Notes: generated by a model from the sequence alone, not told the origin. DNA of 64,000 bases from Streptomyces sp. NRRL F-5123 (GCF_000721495.1 NZ_JOHY01000018.1:47331-111330); one strand, 5' to 3'. Shown: positions 1 through 9,816, numbered from the stretch's first letter. A program made the numbers and translations.

Positions 1-32
1 GGCCGGGCTTCTCGCCCCTCCGGCCGGTGAGT

Positions 33-842
33 TCAGTCCGCTCCGGGAAGCGTCCGAGGCAGCCAGAACCGTGGCATCACGCTCGCGTCAAAGCCGGTGA
101 TCGCGCCGATGCGGTCGCCGGCGACCGTGATGACGAGCAGGGTGTACCCCCGGTGGAGACCCGCGTGCTGGTCGGCCGTGTACATACCGAACGCGGGCCG
201 GCCGCTCGCGCGGGTCCGCACCATGCGGTACGACCGGTCGGGCCGGAAGGTGACGGTCATGAGGATGCGACGTGCCACATCGAATCCCCGGTATTCCGGC
301 AGGGCAGGCGGCACGGAGAATCGGACGTCCGCGACGAACATCCCTACCGGCGCGTCGAGGTCGGCCCGTTCGAGCGCGTCGGTCAGCCGGGCCACGAGTT
401 GGTGTACGGCCGCGCTGTCCGGCCGGCCGGCGGGACTGCCGCGCCCTGCGTCCGCCAGGTGGTTGTCGATGGTGGCCCGCGCCCGTTCGAGGGCGCTCTG
501 TACCGATTCCCGGGATGCGTCGAGCATCGTGGCCACCTCGCACGCGCGGTAGCCGAGTACGTCGCGCAGCACGAGTGCGGCGCGCTGCCGCGGCGGCAGC
601 AGTTGCAGGGCTGTGATGAAGGCGAGCGAGATGGCCCCGGTGGTCTCGTAGCGGGCCTCCGGACCGGGTGCCTGGTCGACGAGGTCGTCCAGCAGCACGC
701 CCGGACAGGGTTCCGGCCACGGGGGGCGTCGCTGGTGCCGGTCGGCTCGGGCAGGGCCGGATCGGGGAGCGGGGCCGGATCGGGGGGCGGGGCCGCGCTG
801 CGTGGTGTGCGGCGCCGTCGGGCAGTCCCGACAGCGCCGCAC
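33..842 (-). pseudogene. SigJ-like ECF sigma factor, N-terminally truncated remnant
   Basis: The recognisable protein begins around position 735 with a linker (PEPCPGVLLDDLVDQAPGPE). It continues through a clear sigma-70 region 4 helix-turn-helix (LPPRQRAALVLRDVLGY, then RACEVATMLDASRESVQSAL). A C-terminal SnoaL-like domain of about 120 residues ends at position 33. This is the layout of SigJ/ECF41-type sigma factors, which are normally about 300 residues with region 2 at the N terminus. Region 2, which binds the -10 element and core polymerase, is absent. The DNA where it should lie (about 740-840) is a short tandem repeat built on ggggccggatcgggg and encodes only Pro/Arg/Ser-rich sequence. 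I therefore read it as a remnant that cannot work as a normal sigma factor. A truncated but expressed regulator is less likely. The start given is only the first available one. Confidence 0.6.
700..800. repeat. short GC-rich tandem repeat at the broken end of the sigma remnant
   Basis: Two adjacent copies of an approximately 18-base unit (ggagcggggccggatcgg, then a variant with ggggcgggg) lie exactly where the region 2 coding sequence of the sigma factor should begin. It may mark the deletion junction. Confidence 0.5.
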
Positions 843-969
843 GCTCCCGACGGCACGGCCGGCGGTCGGCCCTTTGCGCGGGCACGGCCGTACGGTCGAG
901 GCGCGGCCTGCGGTGCCGGGGCCGTCCGGCCGGCGCGGGCCGCGCGTTCAGGCGTGGGGCGGTCCTGCC

Positions 970-3405
970 TCAGTCCAGGTCGGGCAGGCCGATCTCGACC
1001 GGGCCGAGCGTGCGTGCCGATGTCGCGGGGGAACCGCTGACCGGTGCGAACGGCAGCTTCGGGGCGCCGTCCCGCTCGACGAGGTACGAGTGGCCGGCGC
1101 GCAGCGGCACGGTGAACCGGGACGCCGAGGTCGGGCCGACCACCGTGCGGCCGTCCGCGACGACCTTGACCCGCTGGCCCGGCCAGGGGTTCCGCACCTG
1201 CTGGGCGACGTTCGCGCCGGCCTCGATCGCGACCGTCACCGGCGCGCCGTCGCGCAACTGCACGTCGACCCTGCTCCTGTGCTGGATGAACACGGTGGCG
1301 TCCGCGTTCCAGCCGGTGGGCGCCGCGGGTGCGATGCGCAGCAGCCCGTCGTAGTCCTGGACGAGCGCGTCCTGCAGCGCCGTTGCCACGACCGCGCCCT
1401 GCTCGGCGTACGGCTCCTGGTAGGTGGCGCCGAAGGACGCCAGGCCCGAGGGGCGCTTCTGGTAGGCCTCGGTGAGGTCGACCAGTTCCTTCGCCATGTC
1501 GTCGCCCAGGCCGAGCCGCGCCGCCTCGATCGGGTCGAAGCTCCAGTCGTTGTGCTCCACGTAGGGGCGGTCGGTGAAGGTGCGCGCGGCCAGGTCGGAC
1601 AGCGGGCCGCTGTCGCCGATCAGCCCGTAGGGCCAGACCGGTTCGAGGCCGAGGTTCTCCTGGTTGTGGGTCTTCACGGCCTGCTGGTACGACTGGCCGA
1701 TCACGTCCTGCGCGGTGGCGTCGGCGGACGGGTCGAGCTGCTGCGTCATGGTCGCCGCGTCCGTGCGCGGGTAGGGCAGGACCTTCGGCAGTGCGGCGGT
1801 CAGCTCCGCCACCAGGTCCTGGTCGCGGTGCAGCAGTTGCGCGGCCTGGATCACCTCGGGGAAGACCGCGGTCATGGCGGCGATGTCGGTTGTCGGGTCA
1901 CTGACGTCCCACTGCGTCTCGTGCGCGTTGGACGGGCTGGTGTGCAGCCGGCCGTCCGCGCCCACCTCGGCGTACGACAGCATGAACCGGGCCCAGCCGG
2001 CCATCAGCGGGTAGTTCTGCCGCAGGAAGTCCAGGTCGTCCGTGGCCTGGTAGGTCTGCCAGGCGAACAGCGAGACCTCCGCGCCCGTGCTCAGCGTCCT
2101 GACGTTGTAGTTGGCCGGGCCCTGCGAGCTGCAGTTCAGGTACGGGTTGGCACCCCACTGGCCGTTGGCGAGGTGCACCTGGACGCCGACACCGTTGAAC
2201 CGCATGGTCTCCGGCGTGCACGCGCCGGCCGAGCCGGGGAACTGGCTCGCCGTCCAGGCAAGGGTGTTCGGCAGGGCGTCGCGGTAGAGGGCGAAGTACG
2301 CGTCGTTGTTGGCGTACGCGCCGGCGCCCAGGTTCGCCGTGACCAGCATCCGCAGGTTCCAGCCCCAGTACGACGCCGGGTCCCAGGAGTGCGTGTCGCC
2401 GGCCGAGTCGAACAGGTCGGCGACGCCTGCCTGCGAGCCGGGGCGCACGGTGCCGCGCTCCGCCGCCGCTGCGAACAGGCTGATCGTGCGCAGGTTCGCC
2501 AGGTACTGGGCCGAGCCGTCGGGCGAGGACAGGTTCATCAGCCCGACGCTGCTCCAGTAGTGGTGCCACCAGGCCGCGGTCCTGCCGGGCACCGACGCGG
2601 CGGCACTGCCCGCCAGCAGCCGCTCGGCGGTGGCGGAGGGGTCACCGCCGGTCCACCGTGGCGAGGCAACGGCGATGCGGAACGAGCCGTTCGGCCTGGG
2701 CTTGACGCTCACCTGCACCGTCAGCGGGTCGACGACGCCGGCGTGCACGTCACGGCCGGTCGCGGTGACGGCGGCGAGCGCGCCGAACGTCTCCCCGCCG
2801 CCGCCCGGTTGGGTGTCGTCCTTCCAGGTCTGCGCGAGCGTGCCGGCCGTGGAGCTCGCCGACGCGGTCGGCGTACGCGGCTGCCACAGGTGCAGCCGCG
2901 CCGTCTGCACGGCCGCCGGGTCGGCTCCGGTCACGTCGACGACGAGCTGGTCGGTGTCGGAGCGTACGTAGGTGGTGGCCGTCATACCGCCGCCGGACTG
3001 GGTGAACGTGCCGTCGTACAGGTCGAGTCGGCCCTTGTAGTCGGGGGCGCTCGTCAGCTTCGCCAGCCCCGGTACGACGAGCTGGCCGGGTGACAGCCGG
3101 TCCGGCAGGGTGTCGGCCCTGTTCAGCTGCACGGTCAGGCCGTTCTCGTCCCACACGCCGACGCCGAGGCTGCCGTTGCCCAGCGGCATGGCCTGTGCGG
3201 AGGCGGTGTTGGGCCGGCCGAGGACCACGTCGGAGCTGTGGACCACACCGGGGACGTCGACGTGGAACGACCCGTCGTGCCACGCCGTGGTCGCCGTCGT
3301 GGACGCGCTCGCCGCCGGGGCCTGCCCGATCAGCGCCACGCCCATGACGTAGGCGAGCAGCATCACCGAAACCGACCGGCGGGTTCTTCGATCACCATGA
3401 GACAT
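970..3405 (-). CDS. secreted GH95-like six-hairpin glycosidase
   Basis: This 811-residue protein has a clear Sec signal peptide (RRTRR positive end, hydrophobic VSVMLLAYVMGVALIG, cleavage near ASAS). It is therefore exported. The N-terminal beta-sandwich region (about 45-290) contains the SSDVVLGRPNTASAQAMPLG stretch typical of GH95-type proteins. It is followed by an (alpha/alpha)6 barrel (about 290-700) with HTSPSNAHETQWD, then a short beta C-terminal domain. GH95 enzymes remove alpha-L-fucose or alpha-L-galactose from plant or host glycans. The similarity here is distant and the catalytic Asp/Glu cannot be assigned confidently, so the substrate is open. The ATG at 3405 has GGAG about ten bases upstream. 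The gene diverges from the GH27 enzyme and probably shares its regulation through the CATCGGATG elements between them. Confidence 0.72.
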   Translation of the reverse strand: MSHGDRRTRRSVSVMLLAYVMGVALIGQAPAASASTTATTAWHDGSFHVDVPGVVHSSDVVLGRPNTASAQAMPLGNGSLGVGVWDENGLTVQLNRADTLPDRLSPGQLVVPGLAKLTSAPDYKGRLDLYDGTFTQSGGGMTATTYVRSDTDQLVVDVTGADPAAVQTARLHLWQPRTPTASASSTAGTLAQTWKDDTQPGGGGETFGALAAVTATGRDVHAGVVDPLTVQVSVKPRPNGSFRIAVASPRWTGGDPSATAERLLAGSAAASVPGRTAAWWHHYWSSVGLMNLSSPDGSAQYLANLRTISLFAAAAERGTVRPGSQAGVADLFDSAGDTHSWDPASYWGWNLRMLVTANLGAGAYANNDAYFALYRDALPNTLAWTASQFPGSAGACTPETMRFNGVGVQVHLANGQWGANPYLNCSSQGPANYNVRTLSTGAEVSLFAWQTYQATDDLDFLRQNYPLMAGWARFMLSYAEVGADGRLHTSPSNAHETQWDVSDPTTDIAAMTAVFPEVIQAAQLLHRDQDLVAELTAALPKVLPYPRTDAATMTQQLDPSADATAQDVIGQSYQQAVKTHNQENLGLEPVWPYGLIGDSGPLSDLAARTFTDRPYVEHNDWSFDPIEAARLGLGDDMAKELVDLTEAYQKRPSGLASFGATYQEPYAEQGAVVATALQDALVQDYDGLLRIAPAAPTGWNADATVFIQHRSRVDVQLRDGAPVTVAIEAGANVAQQVRNPWPGQRVKVVADGRTVVGPTSASRFTVPLRAGHSYLVERDGAPKLPFAPVSGSPATSARTLGPVEIGLPDLD

Positions 3406-3457
3406 CCGAGGTGCTCCACTCGACGCTGTACCGGGACCGGAACAGGGAAGCAGTAGA

Positions 3458-3466
3458 CATCGGATG
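3458..3466. promoter_or_regulatory. candidate operator, copy 1 (CATCGGATG)
   Basis: CATC-G-GATG is an odd dyad with 4-base arms around a central G. The copy lies about 50 bases upstream of the GH95-like start. No regulator gene is adjacent, so the binding protein is unknown. Confidence 0.4.
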
Positions 3467-3612
3467 GGTCAACCACTATCGATCAAATATGCACATGCGG
3501 TTGGCCTATTGCCCCCTATAGATCGGGCGTTCTGTGTGTATGGGCGCTTCATGCCCGACCAGGTGCTCTTGTCACGACATACACCCATGACAGCTGATGG
3601 ATTTTGTTGATT

Positions 3613-3621
3613 CATCGGATG
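3613..3621. promoter_or_regulatory. candidate operator, copy 2 (CATCGGATG)
   Basis: This is the same 9-mer as at 3458, here extended to TCATC-G-GATGA with 5-base arms. It lies about 100 bases upstream of the GH27 start, where a transcription factor could act on the rightward promoter. Confidence 0.4.
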
Positions 3622-3718
3622 AGTGTGTTGACTCGGTGGTGGATCGTGCGTAAAACGGGGGCGGTTGATCGGCAGGCACACCGTGCTTCTGCCGTAGATC
3701 CCGTTGAGGAGCCGCGCG

Positions 3719-6016
3719 ATGCGCCCGAAGTTCACCAGATATCTGCTGCCGGCAGTGCTCACCCTCGGTCTGGCCGCGGCGTTCTCGCCCGCGCAGGCCG
3801 CGCCCGCGCCCCAGGCCGCAGCGGACGCCGCCGCTGCCGGCTCGCCCACGCCGCCCATGGGCTGGAGCAGTTGGAGCGCGCTGCGCGAAGGCGGCAGCCT
3901 GACCCAGGACGGGATCAAGGCCCAGGCACGGGTCATGCACGACAAGCTGCAGAAGTACGGCTACCAGTACATCAACATCGACGCCGGGTGGTCCGACCAC
4001 CTGGACGCCTACGGACGCGACGCATGGAACACCACGCGCTTCCCCGACGGCATCCCCGCGCTCGCCGCGTATCTGCACGGCCTGGGGCTGAAGTTCGGCA
4101 TCTACCTGACGCCCGGCGTGCCGATCAAGGCGTACCAGGAGAACCTGCCGATCTACGGGACCCCGTACCACATGCAGGACATCGCGGACCCGACGCAGCC
4201 CGGCAACACCAACAACGACTCGTACCACATCGACTTCAGCAAGCCCGGTGCGCAGGAGTACGTGCAGAGCTACGCCGACCTGTTCGCCTCATGGGGCGTC
4301 GACTACATCAAGATGGACTTCGTCGGCCCCGGCGGCGGTGTCGTACCCGCCGACAACCGCCCCGACATGCAGGCGTGGCACCAGGCCATCACCGCCACCG
4401 GCCGCCCGATGCACCTGGAGCTGTCCAACTCGCTCAGCATCGCCGACACCGCCACCTGGCAGGCCACGAGCAACGGCTGGCGCACCGGCGGCGACATCGA
4501 GTGCTACTGCGGCGTCAACGGATCAAGCACGCCGCTGACCAGCTGGCAGAAGATGTCGGCCCGGTTCGACCAGGTCGCGACCTGGCAGCCGTACGGCGGC
4601 TCCGGCGCGTTCAACGACTACGACTCGATCGAGGTCGGCAACGGCAGCGACGGCGGGCTGACCCCCGACGAGCGGCAGACCCAGCTGAGCCTGTGGTCGC
4701 TCGCCGCCTCGCCGCTGCTCCTCGGCACGGACCTGACCAGGCTCGACCCGGACGACCTCCAGCTGCTCGCGAACCGCGACGTGGTCGCCGTCGACCAGGA
4801 CGCGGTCAACGCCTCGCGGGTGAGCAAGGGCTCGACCTCGCAGGTCTTCGCCAAGACCGAGCCGAACGGCGACGTGGTCATCGGCCTGTTCAACACCGGG
4901 TCCGCCGCGCAGACCGTCTCCGTCGCCCCGGAAGCGGCCGGTCTGGCCGCGTCCTCCTCGTACCGTCTGGACAACCTGTGGACGCACGAGATCACCCGTT
5001 CCTCGGGTGACGCCGTCTCCGCCTCCGTCCCCGCGCACGGCGTGGCCCTGCTGCGGGTGCGCCCGTGGGGTCCCGGCGGCGCCGCGGCCGGCCCGCAGAC
5101 CGGCCTGACCGTGACCGCCCCCGCCACGATGGCCGCCGGTCAGCAGGCCGACGTCACGGCGGACTTCACCAACTGGGGCACCACCGAGGCGACCGACGTC
5201 CGGGTGGACCTGCCGGCCCCGCACGGCTGGACCGCCACGCCCACGTCGCCCACCGCCTTCGCCTCCGTCGCGCCCGGCGCGACCGTCCGCGCCACCTACC
5301 GCGTCACGGCACCGTCGTCCATCACCGAGCTGTTCCCCACGGCACGGCTCGACGCCACCGCGGGCTTCGGCTGGAAGGACGGCAACGGCCCCAGGTCCGC
5401 CCCGACCGCCGGCCACGCCTCCGTCACCCTCGGCCGGCCGGTCCAGGCCCCGTTCAGCACCTTCGCCTCCACACCGGAGCCCGCGGGCTTCTCGCAGGTC
5501 GGTGACTCCCTCGGCATCCGCGCCGCGGGCGCCGACGTCTACGGCTCGAAGAACGAGTACGGGGCGCTCTACGTCCCCGGTGCGGGACACGACGGCTCCG
5601 TCACCACGGTCCGCGTCACCGGACAGAAGTACCAGAACTCCGGCGTCAAGACCGGGATCATGGTGCGCAACGACATCACCGCCGCGGGCACCTCGCCCGG
5701 CTTCGTCACCGTCGGAGTGAGCGCCAAGAAGGGCTACTTCATGCAGTGGGACGCCAACGGTGACGGCCGGCTCGACGCCGGCACCGCCGCCAACGGCTCC
5801 GGTGTCGGCACCCCCGTCCTGCCCAGCCTGCTCCGGCTGGTGCGCTCCGGCACCACCTACACCGGCTACTACTCCACCGACGGCACCACCTGGACCCAGC
5901 TGAGCAGCGTCGACCTGCCGTCCGCGGCGGCCACGCAGGACGTCGGCCTCTTCGCCTCCTCCCACAACGCGGGCTACCTGAGTGAGGACGACTTCACCGG
6001 CTTCACCACCTCCTGA
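3719..6016 (+). CDS. secreted GH27 alpha-galactosidase-type enzyme with NEW3 and C-terminal domains
   Basis: The protein has 765 residues. ATG 3719 is chosen because GAGGAG (3706-3711) sits seven bases upstream; an in-frame TTG at 3704 is less likely. The signal peptide is MRPKFTRYLLPAVLTLGLAA with cleavage after AQA. The GH27 (beta/alpha)8 barrel starts at PMGWSSW and runs to about residue 330. The nucleophile is D200 in YIKMDF and the acid/base is D259 in WRTGGDIE. An antiparallel beta domain follows (to about 450), then a NEW3-type domain (about 465-565) and a beta-sandwich C-terminal region of about 190 residues that is probably carbohydrate-binding. GH27 enzymes release terminal alpha-D-galactose; beta-L-arabinopyranosidase activity occurs in the same subfamilies and cannot be excluded. 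It is expected to act outside the cell on plant galactomannan or arabinogalactan. A strong hairpin terminator lies just downstream. Confidence 0.88.
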   Translation: MRPKFTRYLLPAVLTLGLAAAFSPAQAAPAPQAAADAAAAGSPTPPMGWSSWSALREGGSLTQDGIKAQARVMHDKLQKYGYQYINIDAGWSDHLDAYGRDAWNTTRFPDGIPALAAYLHGLGLKFGIYLTPGVPIKAYQENLPIYGTPYHMQDIADPTQPGNTNNDSYHIDFSKPGAQEYVQSYADLFASWGVDYIKMDFVGPGGGVVPADNRPDMQAWHQAITATGRPMHLELSNSLSIADTATWQATSNGWRTGGDIECYCGVNGSSTPLTSWQKMSARFDQVATWQPYGGSGAFNDYDSIEVGNGSDGGLTPDERQTQLSLWSLAASPLLLGTDLTRLDPDDLQLLANRDVVAVDQDAVNASRVSKGSTSQVFAKTEPNGDVVIGLFNTGSAAQTVSVAPEAAGLAASSSYRLDNLWTHEITRSSGDAVSASVPAHGVALLRVRPWGPGGAAAGPQTGLTVTAPATMAAGQQADVTADFTNWGTTEATDVRVDLPAPHGWTATPTSPTAFASVAPGATVRATYRVTAPSSITELFPTARLDATAGFGWKDGNGPRSAPTAGHASVTLGRPVQAPFSTFASTPEPAGFSQVGDSLGIRAAGADVYGSKNEYGALYVPGAGHDGSVTTVRVTGQKYQNSGVKTGIMVRNDITAAGTSPGFVTVGVSAKKGYFMQWDANGDGRLDAGTAANGSGVGTPVLPSLLRLVRSGTTYTGYYSTDGTTWTQLSSVDLPSAAATQDVGLFASSHNAGYLSEDDFTGFTTS

Positions 6017-6439
6017 CGCCCTCGGTGTGACGCCCGCGGGGTGCGGCTCCCGCCCGGACTTCCGGGTGCCGCACCCCACGGTGCCGCGTCACCGGTAGTT
6101 GATCAGGAGGCGGCCGGCGATCCCACCCGCTCCCACCGCGTCTGCCCGCCTCGCCCGGCACACCGCCGGCCGCCTCGGCAACCCCGCGGCGGCGGAGCCC
6201 CCGGTGACGGGGGATCCGGCTTCCCGGCAGCGCGAGCGCTCCTCCGGCAGCGGCAGCTTCCGCACAGGAGACAGCGGCGCCGGCCGCGGGACAGCGGAAA
6301 CCGCCCGGATGACGACGCCGCCCGGCCGGGCCCGTGGCCGTGGCCGCAGACGACCGCCCCGCCCTGCCCGGCCGGGGCGCCCCTGTGATAAATCTTGGGC
6401 GCGTCGCCACCGTCACATGTTCGAGGCAGGGGAGTTCAT
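6017..6439. other. 423-base intergenic region
   Basis: The region holds the GH27 terminator at its left end. A short AT-rich patch (gtgataaatc, about 6385-6394) may be the -10 region for the following permease gene. Open frames inside it have no protein-like composition and I see no gene. Confidence 0.5.
6038..6077 (+). terminator. hairpin terminator after the GH27 gene
   Basis: GGGGTGCGGC (6038-6047) pairs perfectly with GCCGCACCCC (6068-6077), 22 bases after the stop codon. There is no U tract, as is usual in Streptomyces. Confidence 0.75.
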
Positions 6440-9400
6440 GTGGTCGCCCCCGGCCTTGCCACGTCGCCGCCGCGGCAACAGGGCACTCAGCGCCGAGCCC
6501 GGCGGATTCCCGCGAGCGCCCGGCGGGCCGCACAGCACGGCCTGGTCCTGGCCGCCGTCGCCGTAACGGTTCTGCTCTGCGCGACGGCCCTCGCCGCGCT
6601 CACCGCCCAGGCCGGCAGCTCCGTGCAGGCCGGCGCCGTACGCAGGCTGGCCGCCGACACCGACGCGCAGGTGACCGTCAACGCGTCCTTCGAGGCCGAC
6701 GGGATGGCTGCCGCCGACCGGGGCGTACGCGCCGCCGCCGCGCGGGCCTTCGGCGGGGTGCCGCAGCACACGTACGTGGGACTGCTGGGCACGTCACCGG
6801 TCTCCGTCACCGGCGTCGAGGGCGCCAAGGGCCCGACGCAGGGGCCCGGCGGCACGAGCCTGCACCCCGTGGCCGTGCAGGGCGCGGGCGCCTTCGGGCA
6901 GTTGGTCGCCGGGCAGTGGCCCGCCGGCACGGCCGACGCCCCTGACGGCGCCTTCACCTCGCTGCCCACCGTCCGGGTCGGCACCGGGTCCACCGCCCCC
7001 GTCGATGTGGCGGTGCCCGACACGCTGGCCCGGCTGCTCGGCCTGCGGCCCGGCTCGGCCCTGCGGGTGCAGGACGCCTTCCAGCGGGTCATGACCCTCC
7101 GCGTCACCGGCGTCTTCCGGCCGTCGGGCGCGGTCGGGTTCTGGCCCGCGATGGCCGGCGACCTGACCCAGCAGCAGACCGCCGTCCAGGACCTGCTGGT
7201 GGTCCCGCCCTCGGCGCTCAACGGCAGCGCGGCACTCAACGGGCACCTGACGGCCCACTGGAGCGTGCAGCCCGACTTCTCCCGGCTCGACGCGGACAGC
7301 CTGCCCGGGCTCCGCGACCGGGTGCGTGCGCTGTCCGGAAGCAGGACCGGTGTGTCGGTTTTCGGCGGGCGGGAGCCGTCCCTGGACGACGTGACCGTGA
7401 CCTCCGGCCTCCCGGGCACCATCGACACGCTGTCCGTGCCGATGGTGGCCGCCCGGTCCTCGCTGTACCTGCCGAGCGTGATGCTCGCCGTCCTCGCGCT
7501 GGCCACCCTGGTGCTGGCCGCCCGGCAGTTGACGGTACGCAGGCGCGGGGAGCTGGCGCTCCAGCGGGGCAGGGGCGCGAGCACCGCGCGGCTGCTGCGG
7601 GCCGCGGGCGGCGAGTGGGCGCTCACCGGCATACCCGCCGCGGTGGCCGCGGTCTTCCTCGCCGGGCTGCTGCACCCCGGCGGCCGGGGCACCGGCTCCT
7701 GGGCCGCGGTGGGCCTGACACTGCTGGTGCACGCCGCCGCGGTGCTGCTGCCCGTACTGCCGTCGCCGTCCGCGCGGCCGCCCCGCGGGGCGCGCGCCGC
7801 CGCCGTCCAGCGCATGGGCGCCGACCTGGCGCTGCTGGCCGTCGCCGTCGCGGGCTACCTGGAGCTGCGCCGGCACCACTCGCTGCTCGCCGGCGCGGGC
7901 AGCGGCAGCGCTGCCGCCGACCCGGTGCTGGTGCTGGTGCCGTCGCTGGTGGCCGTCGCCGCCGCACTCCTGCTGCTGCGGCTGCTGCCCCTGACCTCGC
8001 TGCTGCTGGACGTCGTGGGCCGCCGCAGCCGGGGCCTGGTCCTCACGCTCGCCGGGTGGCACCTCGGCCGCAGGGCCGCGCGCAACGCCGGGCCCGTGGC
8101 GCTGATGTGCCTGGCCATGTCGGTGAGCGCCTTCGCCACCACCGCGCTGGCGTGCCTCGGCGGCCTGGCGTCGGAGCAGGCCGCGTTCACCGTCGGCGCG
8201 GACGTACGCGTCCAGCCCTCCACGGCCGACGGCTACCCGTCGGCGGTGCTCGGGTCCGCCTACCGGGCGCTCCCCGCGGTCACCTCGGTGGCGCCGGTGA
8301 CGCAGGCGATGGCGGACCTCCCCGGCGGCGTCACCGAGAACCTGGTCGGCACGATCGGCGGCCCCGCCCCGCGCACCCCGGCACCCCCCGTCCACGGGAT
8401 ACCCCTGCCGGGGCGGCCCACCGCGCTGCTGCTGGACGAGCAGCTGCGCAGCGACGGCAGCCACACGGCGCCGAAACTCGCGCTGACCGTGCAGGACGGC
8501 TACGGCCTCGACAGCACCGTGTCGGCCTTCCTGCCCCCCGCCGACGGCGCCCGGCACACCGTCGTCGTCCCCCTCGGCGTGGCCGACGGCGGCGGGCACC
8601 CGCGGACGTACCCGCTCACCGTGACCGCCGTCAGTGTCCTGCCGCAGGCCGACCAACCGCCCGCACGGCTCGACCTGCGCATCCTCAGGTTCGGCGCGCG
8701 CGGCCCCGGCGCCACCGACCGCTGGGCCGGGCCGACCGGCGGGCAGACCTGGGCCGACGGCACCGAGCACGGGGAAGCGTCCGCCGCCGCGGCCTGCCGG
8801 GGACAGGCGGACTACAGCTACCAGCCCGGCACCCCGGGGGTGTGCGCGATCTCCCGCGGCGGCCCCGACGCGCTGCGGGCCACGATCAGCACCGGCCTCA
8901 AGGCCTCCCGGGCGAGCGCGGACTTCGCGGCCGGCATGCCCGCGAGCGACTTCGACACCCGGTCGGGCACCGAGGCACGGCTGGTCGCGGGCCCCGCAGG
9001 GAAACCGCAGCCGCTTCCCGTACGCGCCGACGCCGCGATGCTGCGGGACACCCGCCTGGGCGTGGGCGACACCACTTCGCTCGGCCTGGGCGGCGGCGCG
9101 CGCATCACCGTGAAGATCGTCGGCCAGGCGGAAGCGCTGCCCGGCCTCGGCCGCGGACAGGGGCATCTGGTCGCCGACCAGCGCGCACTCGCCTCGGCCA
9201 CCACACTGGCCGGCGCCGACCAGGCGGACCCCGCCTTCTGGTGGCTCGGCAGCACCGACAGCACGCGTACGGCCGCAGCCTCCGACGCCCGGCCCGCGCT
9301 CGGCCACGCCACCACGACGTCGCGCACCGCGGCGGCCCTCCAGGACGACCCGTTCCGCAGCGGGCTTCGCCGCGTGCTGGAACTCGTCCGCTCCATGGCC

Positions 9401-9790
9401 CCCGGCTTCGCGGTCGTCGCCTTCACCGTGCACGCGGTGATCTCCGCCCGGCAGCGGCGCAGGGAGTTCGCCCTGCTGCGGGCGGTCGGCGTCCGCTCCC
9501 GGAGCCTGTCAGCGCTGCTCGGCGCCGAGCAGGTGGGCCTCGCGCTGTTCGCGGTCGTGCCGGGCGCGCTGATGGGCACGGCGCTGGCCTCCGCGGTGCT
9601 GCCGCTGGTCACCGTGGACGACAGCGGGCAGGCCCCGTACCCGCCGCTGCCGCTCGTCGTCCCGTGGGGCGTCGTCGCGCTGACCGCGGTGGCGACGGCG
9701 TCGGCGATCAGCGCGGTGGTGCTGGGCCTCGGCCGGCTGCTGGCCCGGGTGGACCTGGTACGCGTACTGCGCGCGGGGGAGGGCCGGTGA
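6440..9790 (+). CDS. large FtsX-like ABC transporter permease (MacB/LolC type)
   Basis: This is an integral membrane protein of about 1,116 residues. GTG 6440 is chosen because GGGGAG (6429-6434) precedes it by five bases; the frame is open further upstream to TTG 6395 without a good binding site. After an Arg-rich N terminus comes one membrane segment (LVLAAVAVTVLLCATALAAL), then a large extracytoplasmic domain. A central set of membrane segments follows (SVMLAVLALATLVLAARQL onward), then a second extracytoplasmic domain. The last part is a C-terminal FtsX domain (MAPGFAVVAFTVHAVISARQ, RREFALLRAVGVR, three more helices). The RRxELALLRAxG signature next to the helices is typical of the family. 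It forms an operon with the next permease. The ATPase lies convergently just beyond. Such systems move lipids, peptides or drugs or sense envelope stress; the substrate here is unknown. Confidence 0.82.
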   Translation: MVAPGLATSPPRQQGTQRRARRIPASARRAAQHGLVLAAVAVTVLLCATALAALTAQAGSSVQAGAVRRLAADTDAQVTVNASFEADGMAAADRGVRAAAARAFGGVPQHTYVGLLGTSPVSVTGVEGAKGPTQGPGGTSLHPVAVQGAGAFGQLVAGQWPAGTADAPDGAFTSLPTVRVGTGSTAPVDVAVPDTLARLLGLRPGSALRVQDAFQRVMTLRVTGVFRPSGAVGFWPAMAGDLTQQQTAVQDLLVVPPSALNGSAALNGHLTAHWSVQPDFSRLDADSLPGLRDRVRALSGSRTGVSVFGGREPSLDDVTVTSGLPGTIDTLSVPMVAARSSLYLPSVMLAVLALATLVLAARQLTVRRRGELALQRGRGASTARLLRAAGGEWALTGIPAAVAAVFLAGLLHPGGRGTGSWAAVGLTLLVHAAAVLLPVLPSPSARPPRGARAAAVQRMGADLALLAVAVAGYLELRRHHSLLAGAGSGSAAADPVLVLVPSLVAVAAALLLLRLLPLTSLLLDVVGRRSRGLVLTLAGWHLGRRAARNAGPVALMCLAMSVSAFATTALACLGGLASEQAAFTVGADVRVQPSTADGYPSAVLGSAYRALPAVTSVAPVTQAMADLPGGVTENLVGTIGGPAPRTPAPPVHGIPLPGRPTALLLDEQLRSDGSHTAPKLALTVQDGYGLDSTVSAFLPPADGARHTVVVPLGVADGGGHPRTYPLTVTAVSVLPQADQPPARLDLRILRFGARGPGATDRWAGPTGGQTWADGTEHGEASAAAACRGQADYSYQPGTPGVCAISRGGPDALRATISTGLKASRASADFAAGMPASDFDTRSGTEARLVAGPAGKPQPLPVRADAAMLRDTRLGVGDTTSLGLGGGARITVKIVGQAEALPGLGRGQGHLVADQRALASATTLAGADQADPAFWWLGSTDSTRTAAASDARPALGHATTTSRTAAALQDDPFRSGLRRVLELVRSMAPGFAVVAFTVHAVISARQRRREFALLRAVGVRSRSLSALLGAEQVGLALFAVVPGALMGTALASAVLPLVTVDDSGQAPYPPLPLVVPWGVVALTAVATASAISAVVLGLGRLLARVDLVRVLRAGEGR

Positions 9791-9816
9791 GCCGCGCGGC
9801 GGAGGAAGGACGCGAC

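Larger units (their letters stand above)
3406..3718. promoter_or_regulatory. divergent promoter region of two glycosidase genes
   Basis: This 313-base region is relatively AT-rich for the window and holds no gene. It must contain the promoters of both the GH95-like and the GH27 genes. Two identical 9-base dyads, CATCGGATG, lie in it at 3458-3466 and 3613-3621, one near each gene. Confidence 0.6.

Noticed and set aside
6041..6566. Possible small genes between the GH27 gene and the first permease
   Set aside because: The frames overlap the terminator, have Pro/Arg-rich composition and lack binding sites.
7615..9816. Upstream in-frame extension of the second permease across the first
   Set aside because: This stretch is an Arg/Pro-rich shadow of the first permease; the real start follows a strong binding site at 9801-9810.
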